In this document: positions 56,783 to 64,000 of the stretch, in pieces
Layout: the number at the start of each line of letters is the position of its first letter
Position numbering within the stretch: position 1 is the first letter of the stretch
NCBI RefSeq assembly: GCF_023721755.1
Contig: NZ_JAMDLH010000005.1
Location: 124,001-188,000, forward strand
Length of the DNA: 64,000 bases
From: Pleomorphomonas sp. NRK KF1
Lineage (GTDB): Bacteria > Pseudomonadota > Alphaproteobacteria > Rhizobiales > Pleomorphomonadaceae
Direction: 5' to 3'
Program-made: the position numbers and the translations under genes
The notes under the pieces: model-generated
What the model saw: the letters and a program-made list of their open reading frames with translations, nothing else
Told to the model about the DNA's origin: nothing
Databases searched by the model: none

Positions 56783-57328
56783 ATGTTCGATAGACGCCTC
56801 ACCCCCTCGGTGCTGGCGATGGTCGCTACCGTCGTCGCATCCAATATTCTCGTCCAATACCCCTTCACGCCCTTCGGGCTCGGCGATCTCCTCACCTGGG
56901 GCGCCTTTACCTATCCGTTCGCTTTCCTGGTGACGGATCTGACCAACCGCTGGTTCGGCCCTCAGAAGACCCGCCGCGTCGTCTACGTCGGCTTTGCCAT
57001 CGCCGTCGTCCTGTCGATCTGGCTGTCCGAACCGCGCATCGCGCTTGCCTCCGGCACCGCCTTCCTCTGCGCCCAGCTTCTCGACGTGACGCTGTTCAAC
57101 CGGCTGCGCGCTGGCTCCTGGTGGCGGGCGCCGCTGGTCTCCTCGTCGATCGGATCGGCGGTGGACACCGCCATCTTCTTCTCCATTGCCTTCGCCGGCA
57201 CGGGTCTGCCGTGGACCACCTGGGCGCTGGGCGACTTCTCGGTGAAGATGCTGGTCGCCATGGCTTCGCTCTTGCCCTACGCCAGCCTGATGAACTGGGT
57301 AAAGCCCTACCAGCCGGCCCGCAGCTGA
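56783..57328 (+). CDS. VUT-family (YhhQ-like) queuosine-precursor transporter
   Basis: A 181-residue membrane protein with six hydrophobic segments. Family blocks are AMVATVVASNILVQYPF, FTYPFAFLVTDLTNRWFG and QLLDVTLFNRLR, followed by SSSIGSAVDTAIFFSIAF and FSVKMLVAMASLLPY. YhhQ in E. coli takes up 7-cyano-7-deazaguanine or 7-aminomethyl-7-deazaguanine for queuosine tRNA modification. The leader (56680-56782) has a GGTCT/AGACC pairing whose 3' side overlaps the GGAG ribosome-binding site, but no recognised riboswitch. Confidence 0.87.
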   Translation: MFDRRLTPSVLAMVATVVASNILVQYPFTPFGLGDLLTWGAFTYPFAFLVTDLTNRWFGPQKTRRVVYVGFAIAVVLSIWLSEPRIALASGTAFLCAQLLDVTLFNRLRAGSWWRAPLVSSSIGSAVDTAIFFSIAFAGTGLPWTTWALGDFSVKMLVAMASLLPYASLMNWVKPYQPARS

Positions 57329-57332
57329 TCTG

Positions 57333-58322
57333 TCAGCTCAGGTCACCATCGGGAAGAAAATCGCCCCATCCGAGCTTGCCGACCGCCTTATAGGCGCGTC
57401 GGTCCCGACTGGGAACTCTCGCCTCGCGGGTCGTTCCATCGGCGTGGCAGAGACTGAAGGCGATCTCGTGCTTGGAAACGCGCGGCGGCCGTAGAATGCG
57501 GCCGCCGCTTTCACTTTCAGCCCCCGCCCCGGCCTCAAGCACGAGATAGGCGTAGCGCTCGTCCTCGAAGGGCACCGTGCCACCCTTAAGGCGCATGTGC
57601 GCGCGGCTCCGCTCGACACGCACCGACGTGTGGCACCAGTCGCCCGACGGCAGCGGACAGGGACCCGCGTGGGGACATGGCGCCAGAATGCGCGCACCAG
57701 CGGCCAGAGCGGACTGTCGCACCGCCATCAACCGGTCATGGTCGCGCGGCGTCCCCGGCTCCACGATCACCACCCGACCGGCCCGGCCGACCAGCCACGC
57801 CACCAGCGCCTCGGCGGCGACAAGATCGAGTTCCGTCAGGGCATAGGCGACGATCGCCAAGTCGAATGGCCCCTCGGGCAGACTTGACGGGCGGGCGATG
57901 TCACCCTGGCGAACATCGGCTTCGCGAAGCACAGCCGTCCCGGCACGCGCCAGATCGGCAGCCAAGGCGCGGAAATCGGCACTGGCTTCGATCATGGTCA
58001 GCGACGCGAGTTCCGGCCAGAGCGCCCCAGCCGCCCAACTTGCCGTCCCGGGCCCGGCACCGAGGTCGAGAATGGACCTCGGTACGAAATCCGGCCGAAC
58101 CGCGACCAGCCGGTCGAACACAGCCGTAACCGCCGCATAGGTGGCGGGCATTCGGCTTGCCGCGTAGGCCGCGACGCCGGCCGCGTCGGGAACGGCTGTT
58201 CGCGATGGAAGATTGGCGCGATAGCCGGCCGACAGCCGCGCAGCCGCCGCACCAAGCTGCTCGGGCCGGATGCGCTCGGCCACGGCGCCGGCGAGAGCCG
58301 GAGGAAGGCGCTTGTCGCTCAT
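57333..58322 (-). CDS. Rsm22-family small-ribosomal-subunit methyltransferase-like protein
   Basis: A 329-residue class I methyltransferase-like protein. The SAM-binding loop is SILDLGAGPGTASWAA; FDLAIVAYALTELD and VVIVEPGTPRDHDRL are the following motifs. A cysteine set characteristic of Rsm22 proteins lies at residues about 220-240 (CPHAGPCPL ... DWCH), which in mitochondrial relatives can hold an iron-sulfur or zinc site. The C-terminus contains PPRVSKHEIAFSLCHADG. Role: probably ribosome assembly or rRNA methylation. It is coupled to the phytase-like gene (ATGA at 58319-58322). Confidence 0.88.
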   Translation of the reverse strand: MSDKRLPPALAGAVAERIRPEQLGAAAARLSAGYRANLPSRTAVPDAAGVAAYAASRMPATYAAVTAVFDRLVAVRPDFVPRSILDLGAGPGTASWAAGALWPELASLTMIEASADFRALAADLARAGTAVLREADVRQGDIARPSSLPEGPFDLAIVAYALTELDLVAAEALVAWLVGRAGRVVIVEPGTPRDHDRLMAVRQSALAAGARILAPCPHAGPCPLPSGDWCHTSVRVERSRAHMRLKGGTVPFEDERYAYLVLEAGAGAESESGGRILRPPRVSKHEIAFSLCHADGTTREARVPSRDRRAYKAVGKLGWGDFLPDGDLS

Positions 58323-59341
58323 GGCGCCGCGAGGCGGAACTCAAGATAGAGCGTCCGCTGCAGGAAGGCGCGATTGTCGTCGGAAATCAGGGATATCCTT
58401 GTCTCGCCCCCGGCCGTCCTCCAGATCGCCAGCCCCTCCATGTTGTCGATTTCCTCCGACATGCTGGCTTCAAGGAGCGTATCCCCGTCGATCACCGCTC
58501 CGGCTCGAATGTCGGAGAGCGAGAAGACGCGAATGCGGCAGCGAACCCCAGCCAGGAAGGAAAAGCTTCGTTCGAGAACATAGAGGCGGCCATCGGGACC
58601 GACCTTGGCGTCGGTGAGGTCGTAGCCATCGTCGCGGCGAACGCGAAAGGCGTATGGCGCCTTGCCGCCCACCACCCATCCGGGCGGATTGTCGGTCTTG
58701 GCGCCGCGCTCCGCGGCTTCGGCAAGAATGACGAAGCGCCCGCCAAGACCGTTGCCGGCCGGCAATGCTGCCACCGACTCGAGACCGCGATTGACCTGAA
58801 GCTGTCGAGTATCCTTTGGCAGATCGATGGCGGACAAAGGCCCGACAAAGCCGTCGTCATCCATCGGCCCAACCATCACCATCGGTCGTCCCTCGAAGGA
58901 AACGACACCGAATGGCCGGCCACGATCGCCGGGGTAGACATCGAGCGACTCGGTGTCGGAGGTCGACTTGGCGCGCGACAGTGTTCCCTTGGTGGTCCGC
59001 AATCGTCGAATCGAGGCAGACGACAGCCCGATCGGCCGGCCGCGAGAATCCCGCTCGACCTGCGCCTTGACCATAAGGCCATCATCGCTGAGCGCCAGAA
59101 AGCGCCGGCCACCATCCCCGATGGCCAGCCCGGAAAGGCCGCCGACTTCCCGCCGATCGGCACGCACTTCGAACCCACCGACATAGTCGAGACGGCCGAA
59201 GCGAACGCGCGACGGATCGGACGCGGAAAAGCCGGCAAGCGGCCGCGCAGTGATACGCGCCGCAATATCGGCGGCGGACGCGTGGAACGCCAGCGTGGAG
59301 AAGGCAAGCAAAGCGGAAGAAAGCGCCCGCCCGCCCCTCAT
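58319..59341 (-). CDS. Esterase-like/phytase-like beta-propeller protein, secreted
   Basis: A 340-residue protein with a signal peptide ([18 protein letters not shown], cleaved near ASA-AD). The propeller-type repeats include [23 protein letters not shown]-like blocks ([16 protein letters not shown]), [12 protein letters not shown] and [19 protein letters not shown], plus the C-terminal [14 protein letters not shown]. These are the marks of the esterase-like activity of phytase family (PF13449). Substrate unknown. ATGA overlaps join it to cobT upstream (59338-59341) and the Rsm22 gene downstream, so three unrelated functions share one transcript. Confidence 0.83.
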   Translation of the reverse strand: MRGGRALSSALLAFSTLAFHASAADIAARITARPLAGFSASDPSRVRFGRLDYVGGFEVRADRREVGGLSGLAIGDGGRRFLALSDDGLMVKAQVERDSRGRPIGLSSASIRRLRTTKGTLSRAKSTSDTESLDVYPGDRGRPFGVVSFEGRPMVMVGPMDDDGFVGPLSAIDLPKDTRQLQVNRGLESVAALPAGNGLGGRFVILAEAAERGAKTDNPPGWVVGGKAPYAFRVRRDDGYDLTDAKVGPDGRLYVLERSFSFLAGVRCRIRVFSLSDIRAGAVIDGDTLLEASMSEEIDNMEGLAIWRTAGGETRISLISDDNRAFLQRTLYLEFRLAAP

Positions 59342-61251
59342 GAAAGCCCCAGCGTCGAGATGCGTCGAGGCCTCGGCTTGTTGCCGGCCCGGATCGCCTT
59401 CTGGGTCGGCTGCTCTTCGAACAGCGCCGCCAGCTGGTCCGTCATGGCGCCGGCCAGTTCCTCTACGTCGACGATGGTCACCGCGCGCTTGTAGAAGCGC
59501 GTCACGTCGTGCCCGATGCCGATGGCGATCAGTTCCACCGGCGAGCGCTCCTCGATCTCCTCGATGACGTAGCGCAGATGGCGTTCGAGGTAGTTGCCGG
59601 GATTGACCGACAGCGTCGAATCGTCGACCGGCGCACCGTCGGAGATCATCATCAGGATGCGGCGGTTCTCCGAGCGAGCGAGCAGGCGCTGATGCGCCCA
59701 ATCGAGCGCCTCGCCGTCGATGTTCTCCTTGAGAAGCCCCTCGCGCATCATCAGGCCGAGGTTGCGCCTTGCGCGCCGCCAGGGGGCATCGGCCGGCTTG
59801 TAGACGATGTGACGCAGGTCGTTGAGGCGACCCGGCCCGGCCGGCTTGCCGGCGGCGAGCCAGGCTTCGCGCGCCTGCCCGCCCTTCCAGGCCTTGGTGG
59901 TGAAGCCGAGGATCTCGACCTTGACGCCACACCGCTCCAGCGTGCGGGCGAGAATGTCGGCGCAGGCGGCGGCGACCGTGATCGGTCGGCCGCGCATCGA
60001 GCCGGAGTTGTCGATCAACAGCGTCACCACGGTGTCGCGGAAATCGGTGTCGCGCTCCATCTTGAAGGCGAGCGGCGCCAGCGGATCGGTGACGACACGG
60101 GTTATGCGCGCCGTATCGAGGATGCCTTCTTCGATATCGAAGTCCCAGGCGCGGTTCTGCTGCGCCATCAGGCGACGCTGCAGGCGGTTGGCAAGTCGCG
60201 CCACCACGCCGGCAAGGTTGGCGAGCTGCTTGTCGAGAAGCCCGCGCAGCCGATCGAGCTCGGCGCCGTCACAGACGTCTTCCGGCCGGGTGACCTCGTC
60301 GAACTTGGCGGTGAATACCTTGTAGTCGCTGACTGGCGGCTGGTTGGTGAACGGCAGCTCCGGCCGCTTGGCCTCGCCGGGATCGCTGGAGTCGTCCTCT
60401 TCGTTGAAGTCGCCGGGATCGTCCGACATCTCCGACTCGGAGTCCCCTTCCGAGGTTTCCTCGTCCTCGCCCGCCACTTCGCGCTCGCGGGCCGCCGTCT
60501 GGTCGGCTTCGGCGTCGTCGGCGGGTTCGGCCGAAGCTTCGCTGTCCTCTGCCTCCTGCTGTTCGCCGTCCTGATTCTCATTCTGCTCGGGATCGCTGCC
60601 GAGCTCGTCTCCCATCTCGAGGTTGACGAGCAGGTTGCGTGTCGCGCGGGCAAAGGCCTGCTGGCTGGAAATGGCATCGGTGAGGTCGGCCAGGTCATCA
60701 CCGGCCCGCTCCTCGATGAAATCCCGCCAGGCTTCCACCAGCGCCTGGGCGCTCTTGGGCGGCGGCGCGCCGGTCAGCTTCTCGCGCACCATCAACGCCA
60801 CCGCTTCGGACAGCGGCGCGTCATCGCGGTTCTCGATGTGCTGAAGGTTGGCGCGCAGATAGCGCTCCTCCAGCATGGCGGCAAGGTTCCCGGCGACACC
60901 GGGCATGACGCGGGCGCCGAGCGCTTCGCAGCGCGCCTGCTCCATCGCTTCGAACACCGCCTTGGCGCGCGGTCCCTCCGGCACGAAGGTGCGGTGCACC
61001 GTCTCGTTGTGACAGGCAAGGCGCAGGGCCAGCGCATCGCCAGCGCCGCGAGTGACGGCGACATCGAAGGCCGTCGGCCGGCGCGGCGGGTCCGGAACGC
61101 GCGCCTTGTGGCCGGCAAGCGACGGCCGATCGGCGGCGAACACCACTTCCAGCTCGCCATCGCCCGAGATCGCCCGCATCGCCGTCGTCACCGCCTTCTT
61201 GAGCGGTTCGATGACGATTTCCTTGCCTTTGGGCTGGTTGGAGGAGGACAC
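59338..61251 (-). CDS. cobT: Aerobic cobaltochelatase subunit CobT (EC 6.6.1.2)
   Basis: A 637-residue protein that with CobS and CobN inserts Co2+ into hydrogenobyrinate diamide in aerobic B12 synthesis. The N-terminal domain ([26 protein letters not shown]) is followed by a long acidic linker rich in Glu/Asp at about 220-300, then the vWA domain with the MIDAS motif [14 protein letters not shown] (DxSxS). The start is GTG at 61251, four bases after CGGAG; an upstream in-frame Met at 61344 overlaps the GFA gene and is rejected. cobN is not in the window. Confidence 0.95.
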   Translation of the reverse strand: MSSSNQPKGKEIVIEPLKKAVTTAMRAISGDGELEVVFAADRPSLAGHKARVPDPPRRPTAFDVAVTRGAGDALALRLACHNETVHRTFVPEGPRAKAVFEAMEQARCEALGARVMPGVAGNLAAMLEERYLRANLQHIENRDDAPLSEAVALMVREKLTGAPPPKSAQALVEAWRDFIEERAGDDLADLTDAISSQQAFARATRNLLVNLEMGDELGSDPEQNENQDGEQQEAEDSEASAEPADDAEADQTAAREREVAGEDEETSEGDSESEMSDDPGDFNEEDDSSDPGEAKRPELPFTNQPPVSDYKVFTAKFDEVTRPEDVCDGAELDRLRGLLDKQLANLAGVVARLANRLQRRLMAQQNRAWDFDIEEGILDTARITRVVTDPLAPLAFKMERDTDFRDTVVTLLIDNSGSMRGRPITVAAACADILARTLERCGVKVEILGFTTKAWKGGQAREAWLAAGKPAGPGRLNDLRHIVYKPADAPWRRARRNLGLMMREGLLKENIDGEALDWAHQRLLARSENRRILMMISDGAPVDDSTLSVNPGNYLERHLRYVIEEIEERSPVELIAIGIGHDVTRFYKRAVTIVDVEELAGAMTDQLAALFEEQPTQKAIRAGNKPRPRRISTLGLS

Positions 61252-61264
61252 GATGCTCCGTTCC

Positions 61265-61624
61265 CTAGTAGGAAGCTCCGTCGCAGTGCTTGATCGGCAG
61301 GGCGTCGAGGTCGACCCCGTCGAGGCAGCGGGCATTGACGGCAATGGATGGCGTACCGTCCGGCGCGGTACCAGCGGCGTAGGGCTGGATGCCGCACACC
61401 GGACAGAAGCGATGGACGATCCGCCCCGTGTTGAAACGGTATTCGGACACGCCGGCCTCGCCCACCGTCACCTGGAAGTCGCTTTCCGGCAGATAGGCGA
61501 GGAGATGGCCAACCCGACGGCAGCGGGAGCAGTTGCAGGCGACCAGCTCGCCGAGCGCGAGCTCGGCCGAGAACCGGATGTTGCCGCATTGGCAGCTGCC
61601 GCTGTAGCTCCGCTTGCTGGCCAT
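61265..61624 (-). CDS. GFA (Gfa-like zinc-binding) family protein
   Basis: A 119-residue protein with the CENP-V/GFA fold. Zinc-binding cysteines are [20 protein letters not shown] and [11 protein letters not shown]. The family is named for glutathione-dependent formaldehyde-activating enzyme, although that activity is doubted. It lies between cobS and cobT with short gaps (7 and 13 bases) on the same strand, so it is cotranscribed with the cobaltochelatase genes. GAGGGAG is 3-4 bases before the ATG. Confidence 0.92.
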   Translation of the reverse strand: MASKRSYSGSCQCGNIRFSAELALGELVACNCSRCRRVGHLLAYLPESDFQVTVGEAGVSEYRFNTGRIVHRFCPVCGIQPYAAGTAPDGTPSIAVNARCLDGVDLDALPIKHCDGASY

Positions 61625-61631
61625 CGCTCCC

Positions 61632-62615
61632 TCAGGTGAGCACCATGTTTGCCGCGCTCTCCGGCAATTCCTTGCCGAAGCAGCGCTGATAAAACTCGGC
61701 CACCTGCACCCGCTCGGTCTCGTCGCACTTGTTGAGGAAGGTGAGACGGAAGGCAAAGCCGACGTCGCCGAAGATCGAGGCGTTCTCGGCCCAGGTCAGC
61801 ACCGTGCGCGGGCTCATCACCGTGGAGATGTCGCCGTTGACGAAGGCCGAGCGCGTCATGTCGGCGACGCGCACCATCTTCGACAGCGTGTCGCGGCCTT
61901 CCGGCCCCGTGAACGACTTGGCCTTGGCGGCGATGATGCCGACCTCGTGGTCGTGCGGCAGGTAGTTGAGCGTGGTGACGATCGACCAGCGGTCCATCTG
62001 GCCCTGGTTGATCTGCTGCGTGCCGTGATAGAGGCCCGAGGTATCGCCGAGGCCGACGGTGTTGGCCGTCGCGAACAGGCGGAAGGCCGGGTGCGGGCGG
62101 ATGACGCGGTTCTGATCGAGCAGCGTCAGCTTGCCCGACACTTCCAGCACGCGCTGGATGACGAACATCACGTCAGGACGGCCGGCATCGTATTCGTCGA
62201 ACACCAGCGCCACGTTGTTCTGCAGCGCCCACGGCAGGATGCCGTCGCGGAACTCGGTGATCTGCTTGCCATCGCGCAACACGATGGCGTCCTTGCCGAC
62301 GAGATCGATACGGCTGATGTGGCTGTCGAGATTGACGCGCACCAGCGGCCAGTTGAGGCGAGCCGCCACCTGTTCGATATGCGTCGACTTGCCCGTGCCG
62401 TGATAGCCCGAGACCATCACGCGACGGTTATGCGCAAAGCCGGCGAGGATCGCGAGCGTGGTGGCGCGATCGAACAGGTAATCCGGATCAAGATCGGGAA
62501 CGTGCTCGTCCGCCTTGGAATAGGCGGGCACTTCGATGTCGGTGTCGATACCGAACACCTCGCGGACCGAGACCCGGACATCGGGCAACGGCGCGTCATA
62601 CGTCTGCTGAACCAT
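61632..62615 (-). CDS. cobS: Aerobic cobaltochelatase subunit CobS (EC 6.6.1.2)
   Basis: A 327-residue AAA+ ATPase. Walker A is [15 protein letters not shown], Walker [14 protein letters not shown], sensor-1 [22 protein letters not shown] and the arginine region QMDRWSIV. It forms hexameric rings with CobT and drives cobalt insertion by CobN. GGAGG lies 5 bases before the ATG at 62615, so an upstream Met at 62636 is not used. The J-domain gene lies 66 bases upstream on the same strand. Confidence 0.95.
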   Translation of the reverse strand: MVQQTYDAPLPDVRVSVREVFGIDTDIEVPAYSKADEHVPDLDPDYLFDRATTLAILAGFAHNRRVMVSGYHGTGKSTHIEQVAARLNWPLVRVNLDSHISRIDLVGKDAIVLRDGKQITEFRDGILPWALQNNVALVFDEYDAGRPDVMFVIQRVLEVSGKLTLLDQNRVIRPHPAFRLFATANTVGLGDTSGLYHGTQQINQGQMDRWSIVTTLNYLPHDHEVGIIAAKAKSFTGPEGRDTLSKMVRVADMTRSAFVNGDISTVMSPRTVLTWAENASIFGDVGFAFRLTFLNKCDETERVQVAEFYQRCFGKELPESAANMVLT

Positions 62616-62681
62616 GAGACCTCCTGGAGCGACCAAGCGGAGGGAGAAAGTCGCTCCGTCGAATCGGGAAAATGCGGCCGG

Positions 62682-63305
62682 TCAACAGAAACCGGCGGTC
62701 TTCAAGTAATTATAGGCTTGGATGATCTCTCGCAACCGTTCCTCTGACGACCGATCGCCGCCGTTGGCATCCGGATGGTGGCGTTTGACCATGATCTTGT
62801 ACTGCGCCTTGATCTCTTCCTTGGAGACGCCGACCTCAAGATGCAACGTTTCGAAAGCACGCTGCGTCATCGGCGACACGCGTCGGCGCGGCTCCTCGGG
62901 CTCGGCCCGCATGCCGCCCGCGCGCGACCCGTGGAAGACGCCGAAGGGATCGTTGTAAGTCGGCTCGGCCGGTCGGCGGCGTTGGCCGGCGTTGGGGTCG
63001 GTCTGCCCCCAGCGGTTGACCGAGACCGTCCAGGTCGGGCGATGACCGGTCAGCGCATCCTTCTGGAAGGCGATGACATCGTCGTCTCCCATGCCGGAGA
63101 AGTAATTGTAGGACTTGTTGTAGAGCTGCACGTGCTCCAGGCAGAAGTGGTGATACTGCCCCTCGCGACCGCGGCCTTTCGGCGCGCGATAGGCGCCCGC
63201 GCTCTCGCAGCCCTCCCACTCGCAAGGCGGGAACTGGTCGCGGGCGACGCTTTCCTTGTCCGGCTTGATCCGGAGTTTGTCGAAGAGCTTGGAATAGGAA
63301 TCCAT
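62682..63305 (-). CDS. J-domain (DnaJ-like) protein
   Basis: A 207-residue protein with the J-domain at the C-terminus rather than the start. It contains KAQYKIMVKRHHPDANGGD (HPD tripeptide) and ERLREIIQAYNYLKTAG. The N-terminal part has a Cys/His cluster (CEWEGCE ... HHFCLEHVQLYNKSYNYF), which resembles a small zinc site followed by FSGM. HPD means it should stimulate an Hsp70 ATPase. It is the first gene of the minus-strand run leading to cobS and cobT. It diverges from bolA with 111 bases between starts. Confidence 0.88.
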   Translation of the reverse strand: MDSYSKLFDKLRIKPDKESVARDQFPPCEWEGCESAGAYRAPKGRGREGQYHHFCLEHVQLYNKSYNYFSGMGDDDVIAFQKDALTGHRPTWTVSVNRWGQTDPNAGQRRRPAEPTYNDPFGVFHGSRAGGMRAEPEEPRRRVSPMTQRAFETLHLEVGVSKEEIKAQYKIMVKRHHPDANGGDRSSEERLREIIQAYNYLKTAGFC

Positions 63306-63416
63306 GATCCGCCGATTATGGTCACTGGAAGCCGAGCCGGCAAGGCGTTGACAATCGTCTCGGCAGGTCGCCAGATACTTGATTGCTTCGCCCGCGCCAA
63401 CCGACGAGGATGCCCG

Positions 63417-63707
63417 ATGGCTTCGATGACCCCGCCCGCTTCCGACTGCAAGAGCCGCATCGAGGCGGCGCTCCTCGCCGAGCTGGCACCGTCGCACCTG
63501 AGCGTGATCGATGATAGCGAGCGCCACCGCGGACATGGCGGCTGGCGCGAGGGCGGCGAGACCCATTTCGTCGTAGAAGTGGTATCCGCCGCCTTCGAGG
63601 GCAAGACCCGCCTCGCCCGTCAGCGCCTCGTCATGGATGTCTTGAAGGCGGAGTTCGACACGGGACTGCACGCCCTCTCCGTCACCGCCCGCGCGCCGGG
63701 GGAGTGA
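63417..63707 (+). CDS. bolA: BolA family protein
   Basis: A 96-residue protein. SRIEAALLAELAPSHLSVIDDSERHRGHGG is the family N-terminal block, followed by ETHFVVEVVSAAFEGKTRLARQRLV, which holds the BolA helix-turn-helix-like motif with the conserved FEGKTRLARQR. The C-terminal LHALSVTARAPGE follows. BolA proteins with monothiol glutaredoxins handle [2Fe-2S] clusters, and E. coli BolA also affects shape and stress responses. The ATG at 63417 has GAGG 7 bases upstream. Confidence 0.93.
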   Translation: MASMTPPASDCKSRIEAALLAELAPSHLSVIDDSERHRGHGGWREGGETHFVVEVVSAAFEGKTRLARQRLVMDVLKAEFDTGLHALSVTARAPGE

Positions 63708-63725
63708 CTTCAGGCCTGACGCGCG

Positions 63726-64000
63726 TCACTCCGAGCGGAACACGTCATCGACCGGCCCGACCTTCAGCGCCGTGATGCGGTTCCTCTGTCGTCGGAGCAC
63801 GCGAAAGCGGAAGCCGTGAAAGGTGAATGACTGACCGGGGTCGGGGATCATCCGCGCCTCGTGAATAACGAGACCGGCTATGGTCGTTGCTTCGTCGTCC
63901 GGCAGGCGCCAGTCCATCATGCGGTTGAGATCGCGGATCGGCACCGCCCCGTCCACCGAGGCCGAGCCATCGGGATAGGGACGAACGCCCTGCACCACCA
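63726..64000 (-). CDS. CorC/HlyC-type transporter-associated domain, C-terminal fragment
   Basis: The frame enters from the right window edge and ends at 63726; about 91 residues are visible. The segment DGAVPIRDLNRMMDWRLPDDEATTIAGLVIHEARMIPDPGQSF reads as the CorC_HlyC domain found at the end of hemolysin-like CBS proteins; the final residues are RITALKVGPVDDVF. N-terminal membrane or CBS domains would lie outside the window. It converges on bolA with an 18-base gap. Confidence 0.82.
   Translation of the reverse strand, partial: VVQGVRPYPDGSASVDGAVPIRDLNRMMDWRLPDDEATTIAGLVIHEARMIPDPGQSFTFHGFRFRVLRRQRNRITALKVGPVDDVFRSE

Overview
This is a GC-rich chromosomal window of an alphaproteobacterium, most likely Hyphomicrobiales (Rhizobiales). 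The evidence is an F1-only ATP synthase operon (atpH-A-G-D-C without F0 genes), aerobic-type cobaltochelatase genes cobS/cobT, a CarD - FdxA - Hsp15-like - SUV3-like helicase - rpmB neighbourhood, a 13-site GANTC cluster (the CcrM methylation motif) beside CtrA-like TTAACCAT half-sites, and long genes packed with ATGA start/stop overlaps. I cannot name a genus. I see no insertion sequence, prophage or CRISPR array.

Layout. 1-1.4 kb: C-terminal part of an Enzyme I-type PEP phosphotransferase, running in from outside. 1.4-10.1 kb (minus): an eight-gene catabolic operon made of an SDR, a PotABCD-type ABC transporter, a histidinol-dehydrogenase paralogue with altered metal ligands, a zinc alcohol dehydrogenase and an APH-fold kinase. 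Its substrate is unknown, and it is the best candidate here for an undescribed pathway. 10.3-13.9 kb (plus): histidine utilisation genes hutI-hutH-hutG behind a promoter that overlaps a consensus HutC-type operator. 13.9-20.7 kb (minus): two transglutaminase-fold proteins (one also carrying a DUF2126 region) around a fused circularly permuted ATP-grasp/alpha-E protein, a predicted peptide-ligation system. 20.8-28 kb: a GNAT acetyltransferase, a DUF2332 protein, leuC, a Uma2-family gene, leuB, beta-carbonic anhydrase and pyridoxal kinase. 28-30.3 kb: priA. 30.6-35.6 kb: the F1 ATP synthase operon.

35.7-44 kb: a DeoR-family repressor divergent from deoC, a sugar ABC transporter, a DUF4432 mutarotase-like protein and a ribokinase-family kinase. 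This reads as a 2-deoxyribose uptake and catabolism operon. The intergenic region holds a 16-bp element matching the E. coli DeoR operator, as I recall it, at 14 of 16 positions.

44-50.7 kb: a GlsB/YeaQ membrane protein, tRNA-Arg(CCT), a degenerate nuclease-like secreted protein, an M48 lipoprotein protease, a pirin, a secreted protein of unknown function, CarD, ferredoxin and an S4 RNA-binding protein. 50.7-54.9 kb: a large SUV3-like helicase, then a 638-bp gene-free stretch with the GANTC cluster, then a small lipoprotein gene broken by a frameshift. 55-64 kb: a DUF3108 protein, rpmB, a YhhQ-like transporter, an Rsm22-like methyltransferase, a phytase-like esterase, cobT, a GFA protein, cobS, a J-domain protein, a BolA protein and the 3' end of a CorC/HlyC-type gene.

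All functional calls come from reading motifs and context by eye. No database search was run.
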